Below are positions 22,921-33,523 of a stretch of DNA of 64,000 bases, in pieces. Source of the stretch: Anaeromassilibacillus sp. An250. Its GTDB lineage: Bacteria > Bacillota > Clostridia > Oscillospirales > Acutalibacteraceae. The notes beneath the pieces were generated by a model. It ran no database searches and was not told where the DNA came from. It saw only the letters and a program-made list of their open reading frames with translations. Both the position numbers and the translations under genes were made by a program. Numbering within the stretch: the stretch's first letter is position 1; each line of letters opens with the position of its first letter. The stretch is from contig NZ_NFJK01000006.1 in the NCBI RefSeq assembly GCF_002159845.1, forward strand, positions 62,001-126,000. The letters are read 5' to 3'.

Positions 22921-24351
22921 TTATACGTTAATCTCTGCCTTTTCCGTTGGCACAAACGCATATTTGTCCAAAATAGGACGGACTGTATTCTGAATAAACT
23001 CCTCCGTCTGCATCGGCGCACAGCCCACATATTTCTCCGGGCTGACAATCGTATGCAGTTCGTCGAGCGTAACGCCAAAGATCGGGTCCCCGGCGATGCG
23101 CGCAAGCAAGTCGTTCTCCCCGCCCTCTTCTTTCACAACCTTGGAAGCGGCCATGGAATGCACGCGGATGCGCTCATGCAGCTGCTGGCGGTCGGCGCCG
23201 CGCTTGACGGCGTCCATCATGATATTCTCCGTTGCCATAAAGGGCAATTCCCGGCGCAAATGCTGCTCGATCACCTTCGGATATACAACCAGGCCGTCCG
23301 CCACATTGTTGTACAAATTCAAGATGCCGTCCACCGCCAGGAATCCCTCCGGGACGCTGAGGCGCTTGTTCGCGGAATCGTCCAACGTACGCTCAAACCA
23401 CTGGGTTGCCTCCGTGATCGCCGGATTCAAGCTGTCCGTAATCACATAGCGCGCCAGGGAAGCGATGCGCTCGGAACGCATCGGGTTGCGCTTATACGCC
23501 ATGGCAGAAGAACCGATCTGGTTCTTTTCAAACGGCTCTTCCACCTCTTTCAAATGCTGCAACAGGCGGATATCGTTGGAGAATTTTGCCGCGCTCTGTG
23601 CAATTCCGCTCAGGATGGACAAGATCTGGCTGTCCAGCTTACGGGAATACGTCTGCCCGGAGACGGCAAAACATGCGCGATAGCCCATCTTCTCCGCAAT
23701 CTTCTGATCCAGCTGCTTTACCTTTTCATAGTCGCCGTCAAACAGCTCCAAGAAGCTGGCCTGCGTGCCGGTGGTCCCTTTGGAGCCCAACAGCTTCGCC
23801 TTGCTCAGCTGGTATTCCACATCCTCCAGATCCATCAGCAGATCCTGGATCCAGAGCGTAGCACGTTTGCCCACGGTGGTCGGCTGGGCGGGCTGGAAAT
23901 GGGTGAACGCCAGGGTGGGCAGATCCTTATACTGCATCGCAAAATCCGAAAGCACACGGATCACGCCCACCAATTTCTGGCGGACCAATTCCAACGCCTC
24001 GGTCATAATGATGACATCCGTATTGTCCCCCACATAGCAGGAGGTTGCGCCCAAATGGATGATCGCGCGCGCCTTCGGGCACTGCTCGCCATATGCATAG
24101 ACATGGGACATCACATCGTGGCGCACCACTTTTTCACGTGCTTCTGCCACCTCATAGTTGATGTCCTCCGCGTGGGCCTTCAGTTCGTCGATCTGTTCCT
24201 GGGTGATGGGAAGCCCCAGCTCTTTTTCCGTTTCCGCCAAAGCAATCCAGAGTTTCCGCCACGTGCGGAACTTTTTATCGGGGGAGAACAGGAACTTCAT
24301 CTCAGCATCCGCATACCGCGCGGACAGCGGCGACTCATACGTATTCTTCAA
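22921..24351 (-). CDS. purB: Adenylosuccinate lyase
   Basis: About 476 residues. Fumarase/aspartase superfamily signature GSSAMAYKRNPMRSE, with HLGATSCYVGDN and THFQPAQPTT. It acts twice in purine synthesis (SAICAR to AICAR, adenylosuccinate to AMP). The TTG start at 24351 is chosen because GGAGG lies 8 bases upstream and family members begin with the matching KNTYESPLSARYA segment; longer frames would overlap purF. Confidence 0.93.
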   Translation of the reverse strand: MKNTYESPLSARYADAEMKFLFSPDKKFRTWRKLWIALAETEKELGLPITQEQIDELKAHAEDINYEVAEAREKVVRHDVMSHVYAYGEQCPKARAIIHLGATSCYVGDNTDVIIMTEALELVRQKLVGVIRVLSDFAMQYKDLPTLAFTHFQPAQPTTVGKRATLWIQDLLMDLEDVEYQLSKAKLLGSKGTTGTQASFLELFDGDYEKVKQLDQKIAEKMGYRACFAVSGQTYSRKLDSQILSILSGIAQSAAKFSNDIRLLQHLKEVEEPFEKNQIGSSAMAYKRNPMRSERIASLARYVITDSLNPAITEATQWFERTLDDSANKRLSVPEGFLAVDGILNLYNNVADGLVVYPKVIEQHLRRELPFMATENIMMDAVKRGADRQQLHERIRVHSMAASKVVKEEGGENDLLARIAGDPIFGVTLDELHTIVSPEKYVGCAPMQTEEFIQNTVRPILDKYAFVPTEKAEINV

Positions 24352-24365
24352 ATTGACAACCTCCA

Positions 24366-25811
24366 TCAATCTCTTCTGATCGGCACACAATATTTATTTT
24401 CTTTCGAAGCCATGGAATGGCTTGGGACAGCGGCCGGATAACGCCCAGAGAAACAGGCATCACAGTAATGCCCACAATCGCTCTCTATCCCCAACATCTT
24501 CGGCAGATTTTCCAACGCCAGGAACTCAATGGAGTCTGCAAAGCTCATCTTGCCAATCTCCTCAATCGTATGCTTACAGGCGATCAGCTCGTCTTTGGAG
24601 GGGATGTCCGTCCCGTAATAGCAAGGCCAAAGGAACGGTGGGGAGCTGATGCGCAGATGGACTTCCTTCGCACCGGCGTCCTTGAGCATGGACACAATCC
24701 GCGCGCATGTCGTACCACGCACAATGGAGTCGTCCAGCATTACGACGCGTTTCCCTTTGACTGCCGTGCCCAGGGCGTTCAGTTTGATGCGCACGCTGCG
24801 TTCCCGCGAAGCCTGATCCGGCTTGATGAAGGTACGCCCGATATAGCTGTTTTTGACAATGCCCTTCTGGTAGGGGATGCCGGACTCCTCGCTATATCCA
24901 ATCGCCGCGTCGATCCCGGACTCAGGCACACCGATCACCATATCGGCATCCACGGGATGCTGGCGAGCCAACAGGCGCCCGGCCTCTTTGCGTGCCTCGT
25001 AGACGCTGATGCCATCCACCACGCTGTCCGTACGGGCAAAATAAATGTATTCAAACACGCAAAGGGATTTTGCAGCTTTATTGGGGAGCGTCATCGAGCG
25101 GAGGCCGTCTTTATCCGCCACGACAATTTCACCGGGCTCCACATCACGCACGAACTCTGCCCCACACGCATCAAGCGCACAGGTCTCCGAAGCAAACACA
25201 TAGCTGTTCTCCACGCGGCCAATGCAGAGCGGACGGAACCCGTTCGGGTCGCGTACGGCAATCAATTTTTGGGGGCTCATCACAATCATGGAATAGGACC
25301 CCTGAACCTTCGGCATCGCACGGTAGACCGCCTCCTCTATGGAGGGGGCCTTCACGCGCTCCCGCGCGATGAGGTAGGCAATCACTTCTGAATCAATCGT
25401 GGTTTGAAAAATGCAGCCGCGATGCTCCAGTTCATGCCGGAGCTCATAGGCATTGCTCAGGTTTCCATTGTGTGCAATCGCCAACGTTCCCTTGATGTAT
25501 CGCATGACAAGCGGCTGGGAGTTTTCCCGGACGCTCGCGCCCGCGGTGGAATACCGCACATGGCCGACAGCGATCTGGCCCTTCAATTCCCGCAGAATTT
25601 TATCATTGAAGGTCTCCGTCACCAATCCCATATCTTTATAACAGGAAATGACCCCCTGGTCGTTTACGGCAATGCCGCAGCTCTCTTGCCCTCTGTGCTG
25701 GAGGGCCAAGAGCCCGTTGTATGTGGCATATGCAGGGTTCAATGCGCCATCCATCGAATAGACGCCGAATACACCGCACTCCTCATGCGGTTTCGAATAA
25801 TCAAACTCCAT
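24366..25811 (-). CDS. purF: Amidophosphoribosyltransferase
   Basis: About 481 residues. A short propeptide (MEFDYSKPHEE) precedes the nucleophilic Cys in ECGVFGVYS; class II glutaminase domain, then the PRPP-binding VVMLDDSIVRGTTCARI. C-terminal CDACFSG fits the Fe-S-type Firmicutes enzyme. First committed step of purine synthesis. The ATG at 25811 is used; a TTG at 25826 behind GGTGAG is an alternative start. Confidence 0.94.
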   Translation of the reverse strand: MEFDYSKPHEECGVFGVYSMDGALNPAYATYNGLLALQHRGQESCGIAVNDQGVISCYKDMGLVTETFNDKILRELKGQIAVGHVRYSTAGASVRENSQPLVMRYIKGTLAIAHNGNLSNAYELRHELEHRGCIFQTTIDSEVIAYLIARERVKAPSIEEAVYRAMPKVQGSYSMIVMSPQKLIAVRDPNGFRPLCIGRVENSYVFASETCALDACGAEFVRDVEPGEIVVADKDGLRSMTLPNKAAKSLCVFEYIYFARTDSVVDGISVYEARKEAGRLLARQHPVDADMVIGVPESGIDAAIGYSEESGIPYQKGIVKNSYIGRTFIKPDQASRERSVRIKLNALGTAVKGKRVVMLDDSIVRGTTCARIVSMLKDAGAKEVHLRISSPPFLWPCYYGTDIPSKDELIACKHTIEEIGKMSFADSIEFLALENLPKMLGIESDCGHYCDACFSGRYPAAVPSHSMASKENKYCVPIRRD

Positions 25812-25882
25812 TACAGAACCGTTCAAAAGCTCACCGTCCTAATCAAATTATGGATTGTCAAACGAACCGGCCGGGCAAGCGC

Positions 25883-26590
25883 TTAAAGCCCGATGCGCTT
25901 CATCATCTCGGCATACGCCTCTTCTACGCCGCCCAAATCCCTGCGGAAGCGGTCCTTATCCAGCTTCTCATGGGTATGGACATCCCAGAAGCGGCAGGTG
26001 TCCGGGGAAATCTCATCGGCAAGGACAATTTCGCCATCTGCCGTCTTTCCGAATTCCAGCTTAAAGTCGACCAAAATAACATCGAGCTTCTTGAAGTATT
26101 CCTTCATCACCTCGTTGACCTTGAACGCCATCGCCTTGATGGTGTCGATCTCTTCCTGGGTGGCCAGGCCGAGCGCCAAAGCGTGATAATCGTTGATCAG
26201 CGGGTCGCCGAGGTCGTCGTTCTTATAGGAAAACTCGATGGTCGGCTGGGCAAACTCGATGCCCTCCTCCACGCCGTAACGCTTTGCAAAAGAACCGGCG
26301 GAAAGGTTGCGGATAATCACTTCCAGCGGGACAATCGAAACCTTTTTCACCAATGTCTCGCGGTCGCTCAGTTCCTCAACAAAGTGGGTCTTAACGCCGT
26401 GCTTCTCCAGCAGCTGGAACATAAAGTTGGACATACGGTTGTTTACCACGCCTTTGCCCACAATCGTGCCCTTTTTCTGGCCATTGAACGCCGTTGCGTC
26501 GTCCTTATAATCAACAATGCAGAGGTTCGGATCGTCCGTTGCAAAGACCTTTTTGGCTTTTCCCTCATAAATCTGCTCACACTTTTTCAT
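25883..26590 (-). CDS. purC: Phosphoribosylaminoimidazole-succinocarboxamide synthase
   Basis: The product is 235 residues, the normal length. It begins [20 protein letters not shown] and holds [12 protein letters not shown]-like and DFKLEFGK segments typical of SAICAR synthetase. The start at 26590 has AGGAGG upstream, which excludes a longer frame. It lies between carB and purF in the same direction. Confidence 0.95.
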   Translation of the reverse strand: MKKCEQIYEGKAKKVFATDDPNLCIVDYKDDATAFNGQKKGTIVGKGVVNNRMSNFMFQLLEKHGVKTHFVEELSDRETLVKKVSIVPLEVIIRNLSAGSFAKRYGVEEGIEFAQPTIEFSYKNDDLGDPLINDYHALALGLATQEEIDTIKAMAFKVNEVMKEYFKKLDVILVDFKLEFGKTADGEIVLADEISPDTCRFWDVHTHEKLDKDRFRRDLGGVEEAYAEMMKRIGL

Positions 26591-26674
26591 GATGAAAATC
26601 CTCCTAGTTCGATTCAATTTAAAAAGTCGGGAAACAGGCATTGCCGGGGGTAAAAGCCCCCGGCGCAGACCGGT

Positions 26675-29600
26675 TTAGATAAAGTTTAAGAAGCTGGATA
26701 CCGTCGTAATATCGATGACCGACAGCTGCGTCGTCTCCACGTGCTGCGCGCAGGTCAGGAATGCATTCGCGGTGTCCAACGAGGTCAAGCACGGGATGCC
26801 GGCCTCTACTGCATTGCGGCGGATGAGATAGCCGTCGCGGTTATGCGCTACGCCCTTCGAAGGCGTGTTGATGACCAGGTCGATCTTTCCGGACAGGATC
26901 ACATCCAGAATGTCCGGCTTCCCGGCGCCGATCTTATTGGTACGGATGGTGGGAATGCCATTGTCATTCAGGAAATCGGACGTGCCCGCCGTGGCATAGA
27001 TCGTCCAGCCCAGCTCATACAAGCCACGTGCAATCGGCAGGACTTCCTGTTTATCGCTGTTCTTAACCGTGATAATGACACGGCCCTTTTTAATCATGTG
27101 GGTGCCCGCGCCGTAGAATGCTTTGATCATCGCCTCGTCAAAGGTCCGGGCCACGCCCAGGACCTCGCCGGTGGATTTCATCTCCGGCCCGAGGTTGACA
27201 TCCGCTCCATACAGCTTTTCGAAAGAGAACACCGGCATCTTGATGGCAATGAGCTCTTTTTCGGGCTGCAATCCATATTCATAGCCCATCTCCGGCAAGG
27301 TTTTCCCGAAGAAGGTTCCGACCGCCAACGGGACGATTGGGATATCGGTCACCTTGCTGATGTAGGGGACCGTACGGGACGAACGCGGATTGGCCTCGAT
27401 CACATAGACCTGGTTGTCCTTCACAATAAACTGAATATTCAGCAGGCCCTTGACCTTGAGCGCCTTCGCCAGGCGGCGGGTGTACTCGACGATGATGTCC
27501 TGCATTTCCTTGCTTACATCCACCGCGGGATAGACCGAAATGCTGTCGCCGGAGTGTACGCCAGCGCGTTCGATGTGCTGCATGATACCCGGGATCACCG
27601 AGTCGATTCCGTCGCACACCGCATCGACTTCCACTTCCGTGCCCATGATATATTTATCGACCAGAATCGGGTGCTCCTGTGCAATCTGGTTGATGGCGCC
27701 GATGTCTTCGATCACATCCTCGTCGCTGTAGGCGATGTGCATCCCCTGGCCGCCGAGCACATAGGACGGGCGCACCAGGACCGGGTATCCCAGCTCATTC
27801 GCAGCGGCAAGCGCCTCCGCACAGGTGAATACCGTGCGGCCTGCGGCGCGCGGGATCTCGCACTCGTTCAAGATCGCATCAAAACGCTCGCGGTCCTCCG
27901 CTGCGTCGATGCTGTCAAACGAGGTGCCCAAAATCGGGATTCCCATCTTTTCGATGGCGCCGGCCAGTTTAATCGCCGTCTGGCCGCCAAACTGCACCAC
28001 CGCGCCGTCGGGCTTCTCCAACTGCACGACATGGAGCACATCTTCAGGGGTCAGCGGTTCAAAATAGAGCTTGTCCGCAATGTCGAAGTCCGTGCTGACG
28101 GTCTCCGGGTTGTTGTTCATGATGATGGTCTCATAGCCGAGGTCGCGCAGCGCCCAAACGCTGTGGACGGAGCAGAAGTCAAACTCGATGCCCTGCCCGA
28201 TGCGGATCGGGCCGGAACCGATGACCAGCACCTTCTTGCGGTCCTTCTGGCAGATGGACTCGTTCTCCGAACCGTAGCTGGAATAATAGTAAGGCGTTGC
28301 AGCATCGAATTCCGCCGCGCAGGTATCGACCATCTTATAGACGGGCTTGATGTTCCATTCATCTTCCAGCTTGCGGATCTCTTCGATGCTCTTCCCGCTG
28401 AGTTCCGAAATCGTCTCATCCAAGAAGCCGTAGTCCTTCGCCCTGAACAGCAACGCCCGGTCAAGCTCTTCGGAAGCGAGCGCTTTTTCCACATTGACGA
28501 TGGAAACCAGCTTGTCCAGGAACCACAGGTCGATCTTTGTGATGTCGTGGATCTCCTTCGCCGTAAAGCCACGGCGCAGTGCCTCCGCCAAGACGAACAG
28601 GCGGCGGTCGTCTACGACGTGCAGGCGCTCACCGATCGCATCGTCGCTCAAGCCCTTGAGGTTCTTATCGATCAGGCTCATCATGTTGACTTCCAAGCAG
28701 CGCACGGACTTCATCAGCGCGCCCTCGAACGTCGGGGCAATGCCCATGACCTCGCCGGTCGCCTTCATCTGGGTGCCCAGCAGGCGCTTAGCATTTTGGA
28801 ATTTATCGAACGGCCACTTCGGGATTTTCACGACGCAATAGTCCAGCGTCGGCTCGAAGCAGGCGTAGGTTTTCTTGGTGATCGCATTGGGGATTTCGTC
28901 CAGCGTGTATCCCAGCGCAATCTTGGAAGCCACCTTTGCGATCGGATAGCCTGTCGCTTTGGAAGCCAACGCCGAGGAACGGCTCACACGCGGGTTTACC
29001 TCGATAACGCAGTATTCAAAGCTATTGGGGTTCAGGGCAAACTGCACGTTGCAGCCGCCTTCGACGCCCAACTCCGTGATAATATCCAGCGCCGCGCTGC
29101 GCAGCATCTGGGTTTCCTTATCCGCCAGCGTCTGGCAGGGTGCTACCACGATCGAGTCGCCGGTGTGCACGCCCACCGGGTCGAAGTTTTCCATATTACA
29201 AACGGTGATGCAGTTGCCGTTCTTATCCCGCATCACTTCGTATTCAATCTCTTTCCAGCCGGAGATGCAGCGCTCGATCAGAACCTGATGCACACGGCTG
29301 CGGTGCAGGCCCAAGGACGCGATGGAGATCAGCTGCTCGCGGTCATATGCGATGCCGCCGCCGCTGCCGCCGAGGGTATACGCCGGGCGAACCACCACCG
29401 GGTAGCCGATGCGCTCCGCCACCTGCAAGGCGCGGTCCAGATCCTCCGCGATCTCGCTCTCTGCGCAGGGCTGGTAGATACGCTCCATCGCCTCTTTGAA
29501 GAGCTCGCGGTCCTCCGCCATGCGGATTGTATCGGCGCTGGTGCCGATCATCGTGACATTGTGCTCCTTCAGGAAGCCGGATTCCTCCAGCTCCACCGCC

Positions 29601-29893
29601 AAGTTCAGCGCGTTCTGGCCGCCTAGGGTCGGCAGGATGCTGTCCGGCTTTTCTTTGATAATGACCTTTTTGATGGTCTCCACGGTCAGCGGTTCGATAT
29701 ACACTTTATCGGCGATCTGCTTGTCCGTCATGATCGTCGCCGGGTTGGAGTTGATCAGAACGACTTCAACACCCTCTTCCCGGATGGCGCGGCACGCTTG
29801 CGTGCCCGCATAGTCGAATTCCGCCGCCTGGCCGATGATAATCGGGCCGGAGCCGATGATGACAACCTTTTTGATATTTGGATTCTTGCTCAT
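26675..29893 (-). CDS. carB: Carbamoyl-phosphate synthase large chain
   Basis: The product is 1072 residues, full length. Two homologous ATP-grasp halves are seen (SGPIIIGQAAEFDYAG near residue 14; GSGPIRIGQGIEFDFCSVHS in the second half), then an MGS-like C-terminal allosteric domain. It produces carbamoyl phosphate from bicarbonate, ATP and ammonia tunnelled from CarA. It overlaps carA by 4 bp, implying coupled translation. Confidence 0.97.
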   Translation of the reverse strand: MSKNPNIKKVVIIGSGPIIIGQAAEFDYAGTQACRAIREEGVEVVLINSNPATIMTDKQIADKVYIEPLTVETIKKVIIKEKPDSILPTLGGQNALNLAVELEESGFLKEHNVTMIGTSADTIRMAEDRELFKEAMERIYQPCAESEIAEDLDRALQVAERIGYPVVVRPAYTLGGSGGGIAYDREQLISIASLGLHRSRVHQVLIERCISGWKEIEYEVMRDKNGNCITVCNMENFDPVGVHTGDSIVVAPCQTLADKETQMLRSAALDIITELGVEGGCNVQFALNPNSFEYCVIEVNPRVSRSSALASKATGYPIAKVASKIALGYTLDEIPNAITKKTYACFEPTLDYCVVKIPKWPFDKFQNAKRLLGTQMKATGEVMGIAPTFEGALMKSVRCLEVNMMSLIDKNLKGLSDDAIGERLHVVDDRRLFVLAEALRRGFTAKEIHDITKIDLWFLDKLVSIVNVEKALASEELDRALLFRAKDYGFLDETISELSGKSIEEIRKLEDEWNIKPVYKMVDTCAAEFDAATPYYYSSYGSENESICQKDRKKVLVIGSGPIRIGQGIEFDFCSVHSVWALRDLGYETIIMNNNPETVSTDFDIADKLYFEPLTPEDVLHVVQLEKPDGAVVQFGGQTAIKLAGAIEKMGIPILGTSFDSIDAAEDRERFDAILNECEIPRAAGRTVFTCAEALAAANELGYPVLVRPSYVLGGQGMHIAYSDEDVIEDIGAINQIAQEHPILVDKYIMGTEVEVDAVCDGIDSVIPGIMQHIERAGVHSGDSISVYPAVDVSKEMQDIIVEYTRRLAKALKVKGLLNIQFIVKDNQVYVIEANPRSSRTVPYISKVTDIPIVPLAVGTFFGKTLPEMGYEYGLQPEKELIAIKMPVFSFEKLYGADVNLGPEMKSTGEVLGVARTFDEAMIKAFYGAGTHMIKKGRVIITVKNSDKQEVLPIARGLYELGWTIYATAGTSDFLNDNGIPTIRTNKIGAGKPDILDVILSGKIDLVINTPSKGVAHNRDGYLIRRNAVEAGIPCLTSLDTANAFLTCAQHVETTQLSVIDITTVSSFLNFI

Positions 29894-30966
29894 ATGCGGC
29901 TCCCTCCCATCAGATCGATAAATTTGTCAAACAGGAACCCGGTGTCCAGCGGGCCGGAAGAAGCTTCCGGATGGAACTGCACCGTAAAGACCCGGCCGTT
30001 TTTATAACGCAGGCCTTCCACGCTGCCGTCGTTCATGCTGACAAAGCTGACGTCCGCAACAGCGGGATCGACGGTGTCCGCATTGACGACAAAGCCGTGG
30101 TTTTGGGAAGTGATGTATACACGGTTGGCTTCGAGGTCTTTCACCGGATGGTTGATCCCTCTGTGGCCATATTTCAATTTATAGGTGTCGAAGCCCTGCG
30201 CCAGCGCCATCAGCTGGTGGCCGAGGCAGATGCCGAAAATCGGGAGGCCGTGGTTATACAACCGCTTGAGCTCCTCAATGGATTTGACACACGCCTGCGG
30301 GTCGCCAGGGCCGTTGCTCAGCATAACGCCATCCGGGGAGAATGCCAGAATCTCCTCCATCGAGGCGTCATAAGGGAAGCATTTAACTGTACAGCCGCGC
30401 TTGACCAAACAGCGGATGATGTTGTGTTTGACGCCGTAGTCGGCCAGGGCCACACGGATGGGGCCGTCGCCATAGACCTTTCCCTCCCGGTCGCTGACCT
30501 CCGGCACGTAGGACTTCAGCACAAACGCGTCGATCTGCTTCTTCATCGCAGCCAGGTCGATCGCCTCGCCATAAGAGATCATGCCACGCATCGTACCGCT
30601 TTCACGCAGAACACGGGTGAGCGCGCGGGTATCAATGCCGCACATGCCGGGCACTTTATTCTGCTTTAAATAGGTGTCCAGATCCACATCACAGCGGAAA
30701 TTGCTGGCAATGCCAGAGACGGAGCGAACGATAAACGCGCCCAGCCACGGCTTTGTGGACTCCGCATCGTCGTAGCAGATGCCATAGTTTCCGATCAACG
30801 GGAAGGTCATCACAACGCCTTGGCCAGCATACGATGGGTCTGTGAGCAGCTCGGTATAGCCGCACATGGCCGAGTTGAACACGACTTCGCACAGGACGTC
30901 GTGCTCATAGCCGAAACCCGTGCCCTCAAATGTCATGCCATTTTCGAGCATAAGGAGTGCTTTCAT
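29890..30966 (-). CDS. carA: Carbamoyl-phosphate synthase small chain
   Basis: The product is 358 residues. The N-terminal CarA-specific domain is followed by a class I amidotransferase domain with nucleophile segment FGICLGHQ and QFHPEASSGP. It hydrolyses glutamine for CarB. It is the first gene of the carA-carB-purC-purF-purB-purA-glmS-guaA run. Confidence 0.96.
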   Translation of the reverse strand: MKALLMLENGMTFEGTGFGYEHDVLCEVVFNSAMCGYTELLTDPSYAGQGVVMTFPLIGNYGICYDDAESTKPWLGAFIVRSVSGIASNFRCDVDLDTYLKQNKVPGMCGIDTRALTRVLRESGTMRGMISYGEAIDLAAMKKQIDAFVLKSYVPEVSDREGKVYGDGPIRVALADYGVKHNIIRCLVKRGCTVKCFPYDASMEEILAFSPDGVMLSNGPGDPQACVKSIEELKRLYNHGLPIFGICLGHQLMALAQGFDTYKLKYGHRGINHPVKDLEANRVYITSQNHGFVVNADTVDPAVADVSFVSMNDGSVEGLRYKNGRVFTVQFHPEASSGPLDTGFLFDKFIDLMGGSRI

Positions 30967-31033
30967 TCAATCACCAACCGTTTCTAAAATAATAAATTCC
31001 CAAATCCCTATCTTGTATATTTACAGTCAAGCA

Positions 31034-31058
31034 GCCCCGACTTACATTTAAGCGGGGC
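31034..31058 (-). terminator. Hairpin after dapL
   Basis: GCCCCG (31034-31039) pairs with CGGGGC (31053-31058), 22 bp past the dapL stop; no long T-run. Confidence 0.4.
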
Positions 31059-31079
31059 GCTCGACCACAAAGCAATAAT

Positions 31080-32300
31080 TTAGCCGGCAAAGGCTGCTAC
31101 GATCTTCGCAAGCGCCTTCTCCGTATTTTCTTTTGTATTGAAAGAGGTCAGGCGGAAGAAGCCTTCCCCATTTGCACCAAATCCGGAGCCCGGCGTACCG
31201 ACCACGCCGCACTTCTCCAGCAGCATGTCAAAGAATTCCCAGGAGGAAACCCCTTGCGGCGTCTTGAGCCACACATAGGGGGAATGCTCGCCGCCATAGA
31301 CTGTGAAGCCCGCCTTTTTCAAGCCCTCGCGGATGATCTTTGCATTGTTGAGGTAATAGGCGATGTTCTCACGGACTTCCTTCTTGCCTTCCTCGGAATA
31401 AACCGCCTCTGCGCCGCGCTGGACGACATACGAAACGCCGTTCATCTTGGTGGACTGGCGGCGGTCCCAGAGCTTATTGAGGGATACTCCGTCGTATTCG
31501 AGCTCCTTCGGGATCACGCTGAACGCGCAGCGTGTGCCGGTAAAGCCCGCCGTCTTGGAAAAACTGCGGAATTCGATTGCGCACTTCTTGGCCCCTTCGA
31601 TCTCAAAAATGCTGTGGGGCATGTCCGGATCGGTGATAAATGCTTCATATGCCGCGTCATAGAGAAGGATGGATTGATTCTCCAACGCATAATCCACCCA
31701 TTTTTTCAAAGCTTCCTTTGTAATACCCACTCCGGAGGGATTGTTTGGGAAACACAGATAGATCATGTCCACCGGCTGCTGCGGGATCTCCGGCAAGAAG
31801 CCGTTTTCCTCCTTGCAGGGCATGTACACAATCTTGCTCCAACCCTTGCCCTCTACGTAGTCGCCCGCACGTCCGGCCATGACGTTGGTGTCCACATAGA
31901 CCGGGTAGACTGGGTCGCACACCGCGACGACATTGTCCACGCCAAAGATGTCGCCGATGCTGCCGGTGTCGCTCTTCGCGCCGTCGCTGACAAAAATCTC
32001 ATCCGCAGAAATATCAATCCCGCGGGCCTGAAAATCATTTTTTGCGATTGCCTCACGGAGGAACGCATAACCCGCTTCGGGGCCATAGCCGCGGAACGTC
32101 TCCGCTTCGCCCATCTCCTTCGCAGCGGCACACATCGCCTCGACGACTGCCTTTGGCAGCGGGCGGGTCACGTCGCCGATCCCCAGGCGGATGATCTCCT
32201 GCTCCGGGTGCTCCTTCATAAAGGCGTTCACCTTATTGTTGATGTCCACAAACAGATAGCTGGCAGGAAGCTTGACAAAATTCTCATTGACTTTCAGCAA
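31080..32300 (-). CDS. dapL: LL-diaminopimelate aminotransferase
   Basis: The product is 406 residues. Fold-type I aminotransferase with PLP lysine in [13 protein letters not shown] and substrate segments [12 protein letters not shown] and [10 protein letters not shown], which distinguish DapL from other aspartate aminotransferases. It makes LL-DAP directly from tetrahydrodipicolinate for lysine and peptidoglycan. dapF, the next step, is immediately upstream; a promoter for dapL lies at the end of dapF. Confidence 0.95.
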   Translation of the reverse strand: MLKVNENFVKLPASYLFVDINNKVNAFMKEHPEQEIIRLGIGDVTRPLPKAVVEAMCAAAKEMGEAETFRGYGPEAGYAFLREAIAKNDFQARGIDISADEIFVSDGAKSDTGSIGDIFGVDNVVAVCDPVYPVYVDTNVMAGRAGDYVEGKGWSKIVYMPCKEENGFLPEIPQQPVDMIYLCFPNNPSGVGITKEALKKWVDYALENQSILLYDAAYEAFITDPDMPHSIFEIEGAKKCAIEFRSFSKTAGFTGTRCAFSVIPKELEYDGVSLNKLWDRRQSTKMNGVSYVVQRGAEAVYSEEGKKEVRENIAYYLNNAKIIREGLKKAGFTVYGGEHSPYVWLKTPQGVSSWEFFDMLLEKCGVVGTPGSGFGANGEGFFRLTSFNTKENTEKALAKIVAAFAG

Positions 32301-32350
32301 ATCGAAAACCTCCTAAAATTCGTTTTAGCGTACAGAATGTCCAATACGAT

Positions 32351-32379
32351 ATTATATCAGATTTCGACAGTTCCGTCAA
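32351..32379 (-). promoter_or_regulatory. dapL promoter at the 3' end of dapF
   Basis: Minus strand TTGACG (32374-32379), 17-bp spacer, TATAAT (32351-32356). Its -35 box and spacer are within the last codons of dapF. Confidence 0.7.
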
Positions 32380-33193
32380 AGACAAAAGCGGCAGGGCCTT
32401 CCATATAAACGTCGTCCGTATCCGGATCCCAGAAAATGTGCAAATCTCCGCCACGCAAATGCACCGTCACATCGCGGTCCGTTTTTCCGGTCAACACAGA
32501 GGCCACCGCACAGGCACACGCGCCCGTACCGCAGGCAAGGGTCTCCCCGGACCCGCGCTCCCAAACGCGCATCTGCACTTCATGCGGGCCGGTCACCTGT
32601 GCAAATTCGATATTGGCACGCTCCGGGAACATCGCGTGCTTTTCCATCTCCGGGCCAATTGCAGGCAGATTCACTCCCTCCACATCGTCAACAAAAATCA
32701 CCGCGTGCGGGTTGCCCATCGAAACACAGGTGACCCTCCACACGTTTCCAGAGGGCGTATACACCTCTTCGTCCACCATGCGGTCCTTTGAAAACAAGAC
32801 CGGGATTTTTTCCGGGTCCAGCTCCGGCTGCCCCATATTGACGCGCACCGAAGCGACCTTTCCATCCTCCACACGCAGCTGCAAGGTTTTCACACCACTG
32901 CGGGTTTCCACACGCAGGACGTCCTTTTTCACAAGCCCGCGGTCGTAGACATATTTCGCCACACAGCGGATGCCGTTTCCACACATCTTCCCTATGGAAC
33001 CGTCCGCGTTGAACATCTCCATGCGGCAGTCTGCCACGTCGGATGGCAAAATCAAGATCAGCCCATCGGAGCCGATTCCAAACCGGCGGTCGCTCAGTTT
33101 AACCGCCGCTTCTGAAGGGTTTTCCAGCTTCTCCTCAAAGCCGTTGACATAGATATAGTCGTTTCCGGTGCCGTGCATTTTTGTAAATTTCAT
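32357..33193 (-). CDS. dapF: Diaminopimelate epimerase
   Basis: The product is 278 residues. The two catalytic cysteines are in GNGIRCVAKY and ACGTGACACAV; N-terminus KFTKMHGTGNDYIYV is typical. It converts LL-DAP to meso-DAP. Paired with dapL for the final steps to peptidoglycan precursor. Confidence 0.96.
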   Translation of the reverse strand: MKFTKMHGTGNDYIYVNGFEEKLENPSEAAVKLSDRRFGIGSDGLILILPSDVADCRMEMFNADGSIGKMCGNGIRCVAKYVYDRGLVKKDVLRVETRSGVKTLQLRVEDGKVASVRVNMGQPELDPEKIPVLFSKDRMVDEEVYTPSGNVWRVTCVSMGNPHAVIFVDDVEGVNLPAIGPEMEKHAMFPERANIEFAQVTGPHEVQMRVWERGSGETLACGTGACACAVASVLTGKTDRDVTVHLRGGDLHIFWDPDTDDVYMEGPAAFVFDGTVEI

Positions 33194-33418
33194 GGGACTG
33201 TCCTCCTGGCAAGAAAAGTTTCAATTACTCAAGATACTGCGTTCCAGAACGACGCTTCTCTTCAGGAACACCGCGCAGCTTCATCAGAAACCGTTGGACA
33301 CACATTCTCTTACTAAGACATATTTATGCAAATTGGAAGCACGTATTCAATGCATCAAACACCGTCATCGCTGTCTCAGATAATATTTCCAGAGCACATG
33401 CTCCGCATTTACAGAAAC

Positions 33419-33445
33419 CAGTGGGCCGCAGGCTCAGGTCCACTG
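33419..33445 (-). terminator. Hairpin after glnA
   Basis: CAGTGGGCC (33419-33427) pairs with GGTCCACTG (33437-33445) with one mismatch. The remaining gap 33194-33523 shows no gene beyond the dapF ribosome site. Confidence 0.4.
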
Positions 33446-33523
33446 CTCCTTCCGGCATGGTTCAAATTTCCAACCATTATATGGCTCACTGCGTCCCGTT
33501 TCCAAGCCGTCCGCTACAAACCA

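Noticed and set aside
26741-29626. Open frame of 961 codons on the plus strand
   Set aside because: Antisense shadow of carB, produced by GC-rich third positions; the carB protein on the other strand is unmistakable.
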